Shown here in pieces: positions 41,527 through 51,511 of a stretch of 64,000 nt of DNA. The stretch spans positions 1 to 64,000 of the forward strand of contig JBJMVQ010000070.1 of assembly GCA_045810625.1 (NCBI GenBank), given 5' to 3'. The notes beneath the pieces are model-generated. The model saw nothing but the letters and a program-made list of their open reading frames with translations, did not search any database and had not been told where the DNA came from. A program made the position numbers and the translations under genes. This stretch comes from JACQFZ01 sp045810625 (GTDB taxonomy: Bacteria > Pseudomonadota > Gammaproteobacteria > Acidiferrobacterales > Sulfurifustaceae). How positions within the stretch are numbered: position 1 is the first letter of the stretch; each line of letters opens with the position of its first letter.

Positions 41527-43140
41527 GTGACGGATCGGCCCGACGCCCGGCAATTCGTCGCCAGAACATCTATGCACGATTCATTGCTTTATCGGCAGAC
41601 CGCCCGGCCACTCGCGCGGCTCGTCGTGCCCGCGCTCGTGTTCGCGGCGCTCGTCGTCGGTCTCGTCTGGGGCGCCGGTTCGGTGCCGTTGTTCGATCTC
41701 GACGAGGGCGCGTTCACGGAAGCGACGCGCGAGATGTTCGAGCGCGGCGATTTCCTCGCTACCTACGTGAATGGCGTTCCGCGCTACGACAAACCGATTC
41801 TGATCTATTGGCTGCAGGCGGCGAGCGTCTCCCTGCTCGGTGTGAACGAGATCGGATTCCGGTTGCCCTCGATCCTCGCGGCGTTCCTGTGGTTGTCGGC
41901 GATCTATGCGTTCGGTCGTCCTCGGCTCGGTTCTACCGCCGCGTTGATCGCCGCGCTGATCGCGAGTACGACGTTCGACGTGCAGTTGATCGCGCACGCC
42001 GCCACCGCCGACGCGCTGCTCAATCTGCTGCTCGCCGCGGCGATGTTCGACATCTATCGCTACTTCGAAAGCGGCGACGCCGGCGCGCGCAACCGCGCGT
42101 TCGCATGGATCGGGCTCGGCGTGCTAACCAAGGGACCGGTGGCGATTGCGATTCCGTTCCTCGTCAGCGCGATATTCGCGGTCACGCAAGGGGCGGGGCG
42201 GCGTTGGTTCGCGGGCGTTACCCATCCTCGGGCGTGGCTACTGTTCTTGGTGATCGTGCTGCCGTGGCCCGTAGCGCAAATCCTGCGCGACGGGCCCGGA
42301 TTCTTGAGCGCGTTCGTGCTCGAGCACAACGTCTCCCGTTTTCTCGCGACGCGCGAAGGTCACGGCGGTACGTTGTTCTACTATTTCGCGGCGGTGCCGG
42401 TCATTCTGCTGCCGTACTCGGTGTTGTTTCTGCGCCTGTTTGCCCGGCTGCTGCCGTCGCTCCACGATCCAATGACGCGGTTCTTATGGCTGTGGTTTGC
42501 CGTCGTTTTCATTTTCTTCTCGTTTTCCGCCACGCAGCTTCCGCACTATCTGCTCTACGGTGCGCCGCCGCTGTTCCTATTAATGGCGCGCGAAGCGGAG
42601 GGTGCGGCGTCGGCATGGTCGGTGCTCGCACCGACGCTCGTTGTTCTGATGCTGCTCGTGTTTTTGCCCGAGCTCGTGGACTATGGCGCCCGCCGAAGCG
42701 GTGATCCTTACGTGCAAGCGATGCTCGCGCGCGGGCATGAGGTGTTCGATCTGCGCTACCGCATCGGTGTGGTCGTCGCCGGGGCGCTCGCACTCGGGCT
42801 CGCCTTCGTACGGGCGCTAGCGCCGTGGCAGCGGCTGCTCGCCATCGGCATCGTGCACGCCTGGACGGTCGCGCAGTTGCTGTTGCCCGCGGTCGGTGCA
42901 CTGAAACAACAACCGGTGCGGGAGGCGGCGCGGGTGGCGCGGGCGCTCAACGTACCGGTGGTGATGTGGCCCGCAAACCGGCCGAGCTTCAGCGTCTATC
43001 TCGGCCGGGTAACGCCGCGTCGGCCGCCGAGAGCGGGTGAAATCGTCTTCACCGAGGCCGGCCAGCTCGCCCGTCTCGGGCGCTATGAGCTGCTCTACGA
43101 GCGCGGCGGGGTTGCGCTCGCGCGCATGATCGAACCGTGA
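41527..43140 (+). CDS. GT83 (ArnT-like) membrane glycosyltransferase
   Basis: A 537-residue protein with about 12 membrane segments. FDLDEGAFTEATREMFERGD is the periplasmic loop with the catalytic acidic pair of GT-C enzymes, followed by RYDKPILIYWLQAASVSLLG as in ArnT/PMT. The last part (430-537) is soluble. It would transfer a lipid-linked sugar made by the preceding GT2 to an acceptor such as lipid A or another glycan. GTG 41527 with AAAGG is used; ATG 41572 is an alternative. The stop overlaps the PAP2 start. Confidence 0.92.
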   Translation: MTDRPDARQFVARTSMHDSLLYRQTARPLARLVVPALVFAALVVGLVWGAGSVPLFDLDEGAFTEATREMFERGDFLATYVNGVPRYDKPILIYWLQAASVSLLGVNEIGFRLPSILAAFLWLSAIYAFGRPRLGSTAALIAALIASTTFDVQLIAHAATADALLNLLLAAAMFDIYRYFESGDAGARNRAFAWIGLGVLTKGPVAIAIPFLVSAIFAVTQGAGRRWFAGVTHPRAWLLFLVIVLPWPVAQILRDGPGFLSAFVLEHNVSRFLATREGHGGTLFYYFAAVPVILLPYSVLFLRLFARLLPSLHDPMTRFLWLWFAVVFIFFSFSATQLPHYLLYGAPPLFLLMAREAEGAASAWSVLAPTLVVLMLLVFLPELVDYGARRSGDPYVQAMLARGHEVFDLRYRIGVVVAGALALGLAFVRALAPWQRLLAIGIVHAWTVAQLLLPAVGALKQQPVREAARVARALNVPVVMWPANRPSFSVYLGRVTPRRPPRAGEIVFTEAGQLARLGRYELLYERGGVALARMIEP

Positions 43141-43946
43141 GCACGCGCAGCGCGGTCGGGTTTGGTTGGGGCTGGCTCATCGCGCCGCCCGCCGCGATGT
43201 TCCTGCTCGCCGCCTTGGTGCAGGTTACGACCGGCGACGCGGCGCTGTTTCTGTGGTTGAACAACGCGGTTTTCCCGCTGGGTGAAGTATTTTGGTCGAG
43301 CGTGACGTTGCTTGGCGACGGCCTCGTGTTATTCGTGCTGCTCGGATTCATGGCGCGCCGTCATGGGCAACTCGTCTGGTCGGCGTGGCTCGCGACCTTC
43401 TTCGCCATATTGTGGACGCACGGGCTGAAGTATCTGACCGGTCATGCGCTGCGCCCGCCGTCCGTCTTGCCGGCCTACGCTTTCCATATCATCGGTCGCC
43501 TGCTGCATGCCGGGTCGTTTCCATCGGGTCACGCAACGACAACTTTTGCGGTGGGGGGTGTGCTTGCCGCCTATTTGCACAACCCGATCCCGCGCGTCGC
43601 GCTGATCGCCGTTGGCGGCGCGATTGCGTTCTCGCGGGTTGCGGTCGGCGTGCATTGGCCGTCGGACGTTCTCATCGGGGCCGCCGGCGGCTGGGTAGCG
43701 GGCGCGCTCGGCGTCGCGGCGGCGCGCCATTGGGACTACGCCACTCGCCCCGCCGGACGCCGGCTGATGGCAAACGCCTGGCTCATCGCCGCGCTCGCGC
43801 TGTTACTGCGCGATCCGCACTACCCGGATGCCCGCTGGCTGCAATACGCGATCGCGGGCTCGGCCGCCATCGTCGCTGTTGTGGCCCGGGTTGCCATCGC
43901 GCTGCGGCGGCGGCAACCCGGGGCTGCCCGTGCGAAGCATATCTGA
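43137..43946 (+). CDS. PAP2-family lipid phosphatase
   Basis: A 269-residue membrane phosphatase with all three PAP2 motifs: KYLTGHALRPP (motif 1, K-x6-RP), PSGHAT (motif 2) and SRVAVGVHWPSD (motif 3, SR-x5-H-x3-D). The GTG start overlaps the GT83 stop (GTGA), so translation is coupled. Substrates are probably undecaprenyl pyrophosphate or lipid A phosphate. This would recycle carrier lipid used by the two glycosyltransferases, or modify the same target. Confidence 0.94.
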   Translation: MSTRSAVGFGWGWLIAPPAAMFLLAALVQVTTGDAALFLWLNNAVFPLGEVFWSSVTLLGDGLVLFVLLGFMARRHGQLVWSAWLATFFAILWTHGLKYLTGHALRPPSVLPAYAFHIIGRLLHAGSFPSGHATTTFAVGGVLAAYLHNPIPRVALIAVGGAIAFSRVAVGVHWPSDVLIGAAGGWVAGALGVAAARHWDYATRPAGRRLMANAWLIAALALLLRDPHYPDARWLQYAIAGSAAIVAVVARVAIALRRRQPGAARAKHI

Positions 43947-43980
43947 CGACATGCGGCGGCGCCCGCCGCCGTCTCCGCGA

Positions 43981-45207
43981 TCAATCCCCGATTACGTCAC
44001 CGAACGAAATGAACCGCTGGCCGTCGAACTTCGCCATCCGAACGGCGTCGACGGGGTAGTAGTCGTTTTGGCTGGTCGCAATCTTGATCCCGGGCAGCAG
44101 CAGCGGTACTTGCACGTCCTTCAAGCTCGCGGCTTGGCGCATGACGTTGTCGCGCGTCAGCTCATCACCGCATTGCTTCAACACCTGCACCAGCGTGGCC
44201 GCGACGGCGTATCCATATACGTAGTTCCCGTCGGCCAGATCGGCGTCGGGGTTGTACTTCTTCATCCACGCGAGCCAGTCCTGGTAATCCTTGTCCTTAT
44301 GCCACTGCGGATCGGCGGGGTCCTTCAGGTACTGCGTGGTGATGATGCCTTTCGCTTTTTCGAACCCGGCCGGTTTCAGCACATTGTCGATATTCGCCGA
44401 GACGTTGTTGAGGAATTGCACCGGGCGCCAGCCGACGTCGTATGCCCGACGGATCGCTTGAGCGGCGAACTTGGGCGTCGTGATATTGAAGAACAGATCG
44501 GCTCCCGAGGACTTGAGGGCGATGATCTGTGAATCGACCGTCGGATCGCTTACTTCATAAGAGACTTCCTTGACGATCATCTTCGATGCTTTGTCGCCGA
44601 GGCCCTCCTTGAACCCTTGCAGGTAGTCCTTGCCGTAATCGTCGTTCTGGTAGAGCACGCCGATCTTGGCATTCGGATAGTGCGCAACGATGTACCGCGC
44701 GTACGCCTTCGCCTCGCTCTGATAACTCGGCTGCCACCCCATCGTCCACGGAAAGTTCTTGTAGTCTCCCCATTTCGTGGCGCCGGTTGCGACGAAGAGC
44801 TGCGGGACCTTTTTCGCGTTCATGTACCTTTCGATCGCCGTGTTGGTCGCCGTGCCCAAGGACTGAAACACGAGTAAAACTTCTTCCTGTTCGACGAGCT
44901 TGCGAATTTGTTCGATCGTCTTGGGCGGGCTGTAGCTGTCATCGAGCGAGATCAAGTTGATCTTTCGTCCGTTGATGCCGCCGTTGTCATTGATCATTCT
45001 GAAATACGCGGCCTCCGCTTTACCGATCGAGCCGTACGCGGAGGCGGGCCCGCTGTAGGGCATGGTTTGGCCGATTTTGATCTCCGTGTCGGTGGCCCCC
45101 GGGTCATACTTTTTCGCCGCGTTGACCGGAGCGGTGAACGAAGCGAACGCAAACAACGAAACGATGGAGGCGATCAATGAGTTCTTGAAGATGCGTGATG
45201 CAACCAT
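43981..45207 (-). CDS. Branched-chain amino-acid ABC transporter substrate-binding protein (LivJ-like), orphan
   Basis: A 408-residue periplasmic binding protein with a signal peptide (IFKNSLIASIVSLFAFASFT, ending at ...VNA). It contains IKIGQTMPYSGPASAYGSIG, INDNGGINGRKINLISLDDS and IGVLYQNDDYGKDYLQGFKE, the standard Leu/Ile/Val-binding-protein (type 1) pattern. AGGAGGACAGCC precedes the ATG. No permease or ATPase genes are adjacent, so it must use a transporter encoded elsewhere. Ligands of this subgroup also include aromatic acids and amides. Confidence 0.94.
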   Translation of the reverse strand: MVASRIFKNSLIASIVSLFAFASFTAPVNAAKKYDPGATDTEIKIGQTMPYSGPASAYGSIGKAEAAYFRMINDNGGINGRKINLISLDDSYSPPKTIEQIRKLVEQEEVLLVFQSLGTATNTAIERYMNAKKVPQLFVATGATKWGDYKNFPWTMGWQPSYQSEAKAYARYIVAHYPNAKIGVLYQNDDYGKDYLQGFKEGLGDKASKMIVKEVSYEVSDPTVDSQIIALKSSGADLFFNITTPKFAAQAIRRAYDVGWRPVQFLNNVSANIDNVLKPAGFEKAKGIITTQYLKDPADPQWHKDKDYQDWLAWMKKYNPDADLADGNYVYGYAVAATLVQVLKQCGDELTRDNVMRQAASLKDVQVPLLLPGIKIATSQNDYYPVDAVRMAKFDGQRFISFGDVIGD

Positions 45208-45751
45208 GGCTGTCCTCCTGTAGCTCGAACGACGAATAGTTGCGCGGGCTTTGGCGTCGGGAGCCGGTTACCGAGCGCACCGGGAGCCGCCGCAGTGCCG
45301 ACGGTCAATCGCGCTTCTCTAACAGGACATTCCTTCCATGGACTTTCCATCTCGTGCGGCCGATCCATCGAACGAAGCAGTCACCGCACGCGCTCCCGTG
45401 TGCCGACGCGGGTCGCGAAAAGTTCGACACGGTGCGTCTGGTTTTTATCCCGCGGAGACATCTTCCGCGCATCGTCACAGCGCCGGCAGCGGAGATGTAC
45501 CGAGTACCTGACACGGCGGTCCTGTAGCGTCGGCTGACCGCGTGCGTGGCGCCGGACAACAATCGAGGCGCGCCGGCGAGCGCCGGACTGATTCCCACGG
45601 CGATGCGCCAAGATGGGGAGTGGCGGGCCGGTGCGAGGCGCCCTCGCACACTAAGGACCCATGGTGCAAAACTGCGGACGCCCGTTTATCCCTCACCGTC
45701 TGCGGGCATATACTGCCTTTCGTGTCCGCTCACGATTCAACGGGGTGTGCG
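45208..45751. other. Intergenic region, 544 bp, divergent
   Basis: Divergent promoter region between the binding protein (minus) and trpB2 (plus). An open plus-strand frame extends upstream of the trpB2 ATG but does not look like protein. I see no clear operator. Confidence 0.4.
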
Positions 45752-47110
45752 ATGTCCCAAACCAAAATCCCTCTCGACGAGTCCGAAATTCCGACGCACT
45801 GGTACAACGTAATCGCCGACATGCCGAAACCGCCCGCGCCGCCGCTCGGGCCGGACGGCAAGCCGGTCCCGCCGCAGGCGCTCGGCGCGATTTTTCCCGA
45901 AGCGCTGATCATGCAGGAAGTGTCCGGCGAGCGGTGGATTCCGATTCCGGACGCCGTGCGCGAGGTGTACCGGTTGTGGCGCCCGAGCCCGTTGTTTCGC
46001 GCGCGGCGACTCGAAGCCGCGCTCGGCACGCCGGCGAAAATTTTTTACAAATACGAAGGCGTGAGCCCCGCGGGCTCGCACAAACCGAACACGGCGGTCG
46101 CGCAGGCGTATTACAACCAGCAAGCCGGCGTCAAACGCCTCGCCACCGAAACCGGTGCCGGCCAATGGGGGTCGGCGCTCGCGCTCGCCGGCCGCATGTT
46201 CGGCATCGAGGTGCGCGTCTACATGGTGAAGGTGAGCTACGAGCAGAAGCCGTTCCGCCGCTCGATGATGCAGACGTGGGGCGCGGAAGTGCTGGCGAGC
46301 CCGACGAACATGACGGAAGCCGGCCGCAAAATTCTCGCCGTCGATCCGAATAGCCCGGGTTCGCTCGGCATCGCGATCTCCGAAGCGGTCGAAGAGGCGG
46401 CAAGCCGGAAGGACACGAACTATTCGCTCGGCTCGGTGCTGAATCACGTGCTGCTGCATCAGACCATCATCGGTCTCGAAGCGAAGAAGCAAATGGAGAA
46501 GGCGGGCGCGTACCCCGACGTCGTGATCGCTTCGTGCGGCGGCGGCTCGAACTTCGGCGGTATCGCGTTTCCGTTCTTCGCCGATAAAGCCGCCGGCAAG
46601 AAAGTGCGGCTCGTGGCGGTCGAGCCGACCTCGTGCCCGACGTTAACGAAGGGCGTGTATGCGTACGACTTCGGCGACGTCGCCGGCTATACGCCGCTCA
46701 TGAAGATGTACACCCTCGGCCATGACTTCATGCCTCCCGGCATCCACGCGGGTGGGCTGCGTTACCACGGCGATTCGCCGCTCGTGTCGCAGCTTTATCA
46801 CGAGAAGCTCATCGAAGCGGTGGCGGTGCCGCAGCTCGCGACATTCGAAGCCGGCGTGCAGTTCGCGCGCACGGAAGGCATCATCCCGGCGCCCGAGTCG
46901 GCGCATTCCGTGCGGGTCGCCATCGACGAAGCGCTGGCTGCCAAAAAAGCGAACGAGCCGCGTACGATTCTTTTCAACTTGTCCGGGCACGGACACTTCG
47001 ACATGGCGGCGTACGACAAGTATTTCGCCGGCCAGCTCGAAGACTTCGCGTATCCGGAAGCGGCTGTCGCCGCATCGATGAAAAAGCTGCCGAAAGTAGC
47101 GGCAGGCTGA
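45752..47110 (+). CDS. trpB2: Tryptophan synthase beta-like protein, TrpB2 type, stand-alone
   Basis: A 452-residue PLP enzyme. Features are LWRPSPLFRARRLEAALGTP, EGVSPAGSHKPNTAVAQAYY with the PLP Lys in SHKPNT, KRLATETGAGQWGSALALAG, and ASCGGGSNFGGIAFPF as the phosphate-binding loop. The long N-terminal segment and the sequence around GSHKPN fit TrpB2 rather than TrpB1. It joins indole and serine (or a related beta-replacement). No trpA or other trp gene is adjacent. GGGGTG precedes ATG 45752. Confidence 0.93.
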   Translation: MSQTKIPLDESEIPTHWYNVIADMPKPPAPPLGPDGKPVPPQALGAIFPEALIMQEVSGERWIPIPDAVREVYRLWRPSPLFRARRLEAALGTPAKIFYKYEGVSPAGSHKPNTAVAQAYYNQQAGVKRLATETGAGQWGSALALAGRMFGIEVRVYMVKVSYEQKPFRRSMMQTWGAEVLASPTNMTEAGRKILAVDPNSPGSLGIAISEAVEEAASRKDTNYSLGSVLNHVLLHQTIIGLEAKKQMEKAGAYPDVVIASCGGGSNFGGIAFPFFADKAAGKKVRLVAVEPTSCPTLTKGVYAYDFGDVAGYTPLMKMYTLGHDFMPPGIHAGGLRYHGDSPLVSQLYHEKLIEAVAVPQLATFEAGVQFARTEGIIPAPESAHSVRVAIDEALAAKKANEPRTILFNLSGHGHFDMAAYDKYFAGQLEDFAYPEAAVAASMKKLPKVAAG

Positions 47111-47284
47111 CGCGTAGACCTTGTTCGACGCTTCTTCGAAACTGCGCAAGGGTCAAAGAGAGAGTGAGACGGATGGCGACGGGATCGGGGTCTCACTTCA
47201 TGTGCGTGAACAAAGTTGGAACGCGGTCGTAGCGTTGCGAACGGTCGAGGAACACTAACCGTAAGGACTTGCGAGCAGGAAGCC

Positions 47285-48685
47285 ATGACACAGGACGAGC
47301 TTTGCTATCTGGGACTGGTCGAGGTGGGCCAGCGCATTCGCGCGCGTCAGCTGTCGTCCGTTGCGGTGACCCGAGCGATTCTTGAGCGGATCGCTCGCCT
47401 CGATGTGAGGCTTAAGAGCTATGCCACGGTCACGGCTGAGACCGCGCTCGAACAAGCCGCCGCGGCAGACCAAGAAATTGCGCGCGGCGTGAGCCGCGGA
47501 CCGCTTCACGGCGTACCGGTAGCGGTGAAGGATTTGTGCTACACACGCGGTGTCGTCACCGCGGCCGGCATGCCGATCTATAAGGACTATGTCCCTGAGC
47601 GCGACGCCACGGTGGTGAGCCGGCTCAAAGAAGCGGGCGCCGTGATCCTCGGAAAACTTCAAATGACCGAAGGTGCGTTCTCCGCGCATCACCCGTCGAT
47701 CGAGGCCCCGGTCAACCCGTGGAGCGCGGCGCACTGGAGCGGGGTTTCATCGAGCGGCTCGGGCGTCGCCACCGCCGCGGGGCTCTGCTACGGCTCGCTC
47801 GGCAGCGACACGCTTGGATCGATCCGTTTTCCCTCCACCGCTAACGGCATCACGGGGCTAAAGCCGACGTGGGGGCGAGTCAGTCGCGCGGGCGTGTTCG
47901 CATTCGCGGAAACGATGGATCACATCGGTCCGATGGCGCGCAGCGCCGCGGACGCGGCCGCGATACTCGGTGCGATCGCCGGCCCGGATCCCGACGACCC
48001 GACCGCGGCGCAGGTCGCGGTGCCGGACTATCTCGCAGGTCTCGCGGGCGGCGTGCGCGGTGTACGCATCGGCATCGATCGCCACGTGATCACGACGGGC
48101 GCCGATGGGGACATGGCGCGCGTCGCGGAGGAAGCGTGCGCCGTACTGCGGGACCTGGGCGCCGAAGTGCGCGACGTGACGCTTCCGTCACTCGACCCCA
48201 TGGTGTTCGACGCGATCGCGCTATGCGCCACGGAGGCGGCGGCCGCGCACCAGGAAACGTTCCCCGCGCGCGCCGGCGAATACGGACCGGTGCTCGCGCG
48301 TCTCCTCGAAACCGGCCGCCAGGTGAATCCCCTCACCTTGGCCGGGGTCATCGAGCGGCGCGCCGTATTCATCGGCCGACTGGCGGCGCTGCTTCGCGAC
48401 GTCGACCTGTTGCTCGTGCCGGCGATGAACGAAGCGGCGCCGACCCTCGCGTCGATGGTCACGCGCGTGGCCGACCCGAAAGCACGGATTGGACGGCTTC
48501 GTTTTACCAGCCCCTTCGATATGAGCGGCAGTCCCACCGTGACGTTGCCGGGCGGAAAAACCACGGATGGCTTACCGATCGGATTCCAGCTCGTCGGTCG
48601 TCATTTCGAAGAAGCGTTGTTGTTACGTGCGGCACACGCGTTTCAGCAAGCGACGGACTGGCACATGCGCCGACCAGGCCTGTAA
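47285..48685 (+). CDS. Amidase (amidase signature family)
   Basis: A 466-residue amidase-signature enzyme. The Ser-cisSer-Lys triad appears as VAVKDLC (Lys), SSSGSGVATAAG (cis-Ser) and GSDTLGSIRFPS (Ser). The last motif normally reads GSDTGGSIR; here the third position after SDT is Leu. GLKPTWGRVSRAGVFAFAET follows as usual. It would hydrolyse a carboxamide; substrate unknown. AGGA precedes ATG 47285. The orphan LivJ-like protein nearby could bring in an amide, though no operon links them. Confidence 0.93.
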   Translation: MTQDELCYLGLVEVGQRIRARQLSSVAVTRAILERIARLDVRLKSYATVTAETALEQAAAADQEIARGVSRGPLHGVPVAVKDLCYTRGVVTAAGMPIYKDYVPERDATVVSRLKEAGAVILGKLQMTEGAFSAHHPSIEAPVNPWSAAHWSGVSSSGSGVATAAGLCYGSLGSDTLGSIRFPSTANGITGLKPTWGRVSRAGVFAFAETMDHIGPMARSAADAAAILGAIAGPDPDDPTAAQVAVPDYLAGLAGGVRGVRIGIDRHVITTGADGDMARVAEEACAVLRDLGAEVRDVTLPSLDPMVFDAIALCATEAAAAHQETFPARAGEYGPVLARLLETGRQVNPLTLAGVIERRAVFIGRLAALLRDVDLLLVPAMNEAAPTLASMVTRVADPKARIGRLRFTSPFDMSGSPTVTLPGGKTTDGLPIGFQLVGRHFEEALLLRAAHAFQQATDWHMRRPGL

Positions 48686-48970
48686 GGCCGGCGAGTCCTG
48701 CACGTGGAGCGCCAACCGTTCACAAAGTAAATCGGTATCGACCCGAAGGCCGCGTCAGTATATCCCCTCGTACGACCCACGGTTGATCGCGCCGCGTGTG
48801 CCGCGCGCGTCCGCGCCACGTTTACAGTGCCAAAGCGCGTCGACTAGCCCGGCGGAAGGGCAGAAGCGCGTTTCATGAACTCGGGCATATCCCTACACCG
48901 ATCGGAGTCATACAAGCGTTTTGCGGGTCTATAGCTGAACCAAGGGACTGGAAAACAGGGAGGCTGAGTT

Positions 48971-51205
48971 ATGGACAACTCGCCGGGCAATTTCATCGAG
49001 GAAGTGCTCGAGCGCATGACCGATGCGTTCATGGCGGTCGACAGCGGCTGGCGTATTACGTACGTCAACGCCGCCGCCGAACGCATCGCCGGGCGATCGC
49101 GTTGCGACTTGCTTGGACAACCGCTTTGGGAAGCATGTCCGGATCTGCACGGGTCCATCTTCGAGATCAGCTGTCGGCAGGCGATGCAGACCCAGCGGCC
49201 GGTCGAGTTCGAAACCCACGACGCCCAGAAAGACTCCTGGATGACCGTGCGCGCTTATCCGTCGGCAACCGGGCTTTCCCTCTATATGCAGAACGTCACC
49301 GAACGCAAAAAAACGTCGCTCGCGCTGGCGGCGAGCGACGCGCGATACCGCTTGATCGTCGAGACGGCCAATGAGGCGATCTGGCTTGGCGACGCAGAGT
49401 ACCGCACGGTTTGGATCAACCGCCGCACGGCGGAGCTGATCGGTATGCCGCCGGAGAGCGCGCTCGGCCGGCCGGTACAGGAATTCATCTACGAAGAGGA
49501 CTTACCGGAACTGCACCGCCGGATGCTGGAGCGACGCCAAGGTCGTCCAGCCAGCTACGATATCCGCATACGCAAGGCGGACGGGAATGTGTTTTGGGCG
49601 CTCGCTCGCGTCGCGCCGGTTCTCGGAGAGAACGGCGCGTTCCAGGGTGCGCTCGGGATGATCACCGACATTACCGACCGCAAGCGGTTCGAAGCGGAGC
49701 TGCATGCGCAGCGCGAACGGTTCCAGGTGACGCTTGCGAGCATCGGCGACGCCGTTATCGCCACGGATGCCGACCTCCGCGTGACCTTCATGAACCGGGT
49801 CGCCGAACAGTTGACCGGTTGGCGCGAGGAGGAGGCGTCGGGTCGTCCGCTCGAGGAAGTGTTTCGCATCGTCGAGCTCGAAACACGAGCACCCGCCGAA
49901 AGCCCGGCGGCAGAGGCGCTGCGCAAAGGCAAGGTCGTCGGGCTTTCTCGTCACACGGCGCTCATCGCTCGCAATGGCGCCGAGTGCCCCATCGACGATA
50001 GCGGCGCGCCGATCCACGATGCTTCCGGTGCGATCGTCGGGGTAGTGCTCGTATTCCGCGACAACACCGAACGTGCGCGCGCGGAAGCGGCGCAGCGCGA
50101 GGCCGCGCGGCGCAAAGACGAATTCCTGGCGATGCTCAGTCACGAGCTCCGCAACCCGCTCGCGCCGATCGCCACGTCGCTCGAGATTATGCGGCTTCGT
50201 CCCGACGATGCCGCCGCCGCGGCGCGCGCTCGGGAATTGATCGCACGCCAATTGCATCACCTGACCCGTTTGGTCGACGATCTGCTCGACGTCGCGCGCA
50301 TCAGCCACGGACGGATACAGTTGCGCCGCGCGCGCGTAAGCGTCGCCACGCTAGTCGAAGGAGCGCTGGAAACGGTTGGCATGTTCATCGAGCAGCGCAA
50401 GCAGCGGCTCGAGCTGGCGCACCGGCACGAGACGATCGTGCTCTATGTCGACCCCACGCGCATCATACAGGTCATCGCAAATCTGCTGCACAATGCCTCC
50501 CGGTTCACGCCGGACGGTGGTTGGATCGAGCTGCGCGCGGAACGCAGCGGGGACGAGCTGCTACTGCGTGTACGCGACAACGGCTACGGCATTGCACCGG
50601 ATTTCCTGCACACGGTATTCGAGCCGTTCGTGCAATCACAAGCCCCGTCGGGTCGCGCACAAGCGGGGCTCGGCATCGGCCTAACCCTCGTGAAGACGCT
50701 GGTCGAGCTGCACGGCGGTCGGGTGCAGGCGTCGAGCGCCGGCGTCGGGAAAGGGAGCGAATTCACGGTGCGCTTGCCGTTGGGAACGCCGGCCGATGTC
50801 GCATCCAGAACTCCGTTATCGATGGCGGACGCCTTGCCGCCCCGGCGGGTGCTCGTCGTCGACGACAACAGCGACGCGGCGGAGACGCTTGCCACGCTAT
50901 TGGCACTGATGGGTCATCGGTCCTTTGTCGCGGCCGACGCCGACTCGGCATTGGCGCAGATGCGTCGCGCGCGTCCGGACGTCGTGCTGCTCGACATCGG
51001 CTTGCCCGGGCGGAGCGGATTCGACATCGCGCGGCAGATACGCGGCGATCCGCAGTTCGCGCACGTGAAGCTCATTGCGGTCAGCGGATACGGTCAAGCA
51101 GACGACCGCCGCCGCTCCGCGGAAGCCGGGTTTGACCTGCACCTCGTCAAACCGGTCGATGGGGAAACGCTGATGAGCGCATTCAAGGATTTATTCGACG
51201 AATAG
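48971..51205 (+). CDS. Hybrid histidine kinase: three PAS-HisKA-HATPase-receiver
   Basis: A 744-residue cytosolic kinase. PAS1 (about 5-115) starts EEVLERMTDAFMAVDSGWRI, PAS2 (120-245) has RLIVETANEAIWLGDAEYRT, and PAS3 (250-370) has VTLASIGDAVIATDADLRVT. HisKA is FLAMLSHELRNPLAPIATSL, HATPase has NLLHNASRFTPDGG and GLGIGLTLV, and the receiver (about 625-740) has VLVVDDNSDAAETLATLLAL, VLLDIGLPGRSGFDIARQIR and LVKPVDG. The kinase-receiver half closely resembles that of the other hybrid kinase at 36508. GGGAGG precedes the ATG. Signal and partner unknown. Confidence 0.94.
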   Translation: MDNSPGNFIEEVLERMTDAFMAVDSGWRITYVNAAAERIAGRSRCDLLGQPLWEACPDLHGSIFEISCRQAMQTQRPVEFETHDAQKDSWMTVRAYPSATGLSLYMQNVTERKKTSLALAASDARYRLIVETANEAIWLGDAEYRTVWINRRTAELIGMPPESALGRPVQEFIYEEDLPELHRRMLERRQGRPASYDIRIRKADGNVFWALARVAPVLGENGAFQGALGMITDITDRKRFEAELHAQRERFQVTLASIGDAVIATDADLRVTFMNRVAEQLTGWREEEASGRPLEEVFRIVELETRAPAESPAAEALRKGKVVGLSRHTALIARNGAECPIDDSGAPIHDASGAIVGVVLVFRDNTERARAEAAQREAARRKDEFLAMLSHELRNPLAPIATSLEIMRLRPDDAAAAARARELIARQLHHLTRLVDDLLDVARISHGRIQLRRARVSVATLVEGALETVGMFIEQRKQRLELAHRHETIVLYVDPTRIIQVIANLLHNASRFTPDGGWIELRAERSGDELLLRVRDNGYGIAPDFLHTVFEPFVQSQAPSGRAQAGLGIGLTLVKTLVELHGGRVQASSAGVGKGSEFTVRLPLGTPADVASRTPLSMADALPPRRVLVVDDNSDAAETLATLLALMGHRSFVAADADSALAQMRRARPDVVLLDIGLPGRSGFDIARQIRGDPQFAHVKLIAVSGYGQADDRRRSAEAGFDLHLVKPVDGETLMSAFKDLFDE

Positions 51206-51511
51206 GGAAACGCGCCAGGCGCGCGGCGGATCAGCTGCGATCCGCGGGACGAGCATCGCGGCGTGACGGCAAGCGGTTCCGAGCGTTTTAGACGGCACGT
51301 GCGCCGGCTCGTGTTGAACCGGCTGCATCCCGTCCGCTGTCGCCGGCACCGACCTTGACTTTAGTCGCCTCGTCTTGCCGCGCCACGCGATCTCTCGGCC
51401 CCCACGCCGACCGAAAAACTCCGTTCCCGATGTCATTCCTCGCTATCGCTGCGGCGGAAGTTGGGTGAGAATGGCGCCTCGCAAAATCCAATCCGGGTGG
51501 GGAGTAGCACT
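51206..51511. other. Intergenic region, 306 bp
   Basis: Between the hybrid kinase and the DUF47-PitA pair, all on the plus strand. A small hairpin (51226-51245) follows the kinase stop. The promoter of the phosphate-transport pair should be here, but I see no Pho-box repeat. Confidence 0.4.
51226..51245 (+). terminator. Possible weak terminator hairpin
   Basis: GCGGATC and its exact complement GATCCGC flank AGCTGC, 21 bp after the hybrid kinase stop. The stem is only 7 bp and no T-run follows, so termination is uncertain. Confidence 0.3.

Noticed and set aside
40860..42704. A 614-codon plus-strand frame over the GT2 and GT83 genes
   Set aside because: It is the +1 shadow of two well-supported glycosyltransferases and is almost only Arg, Ala, Gly and Val.
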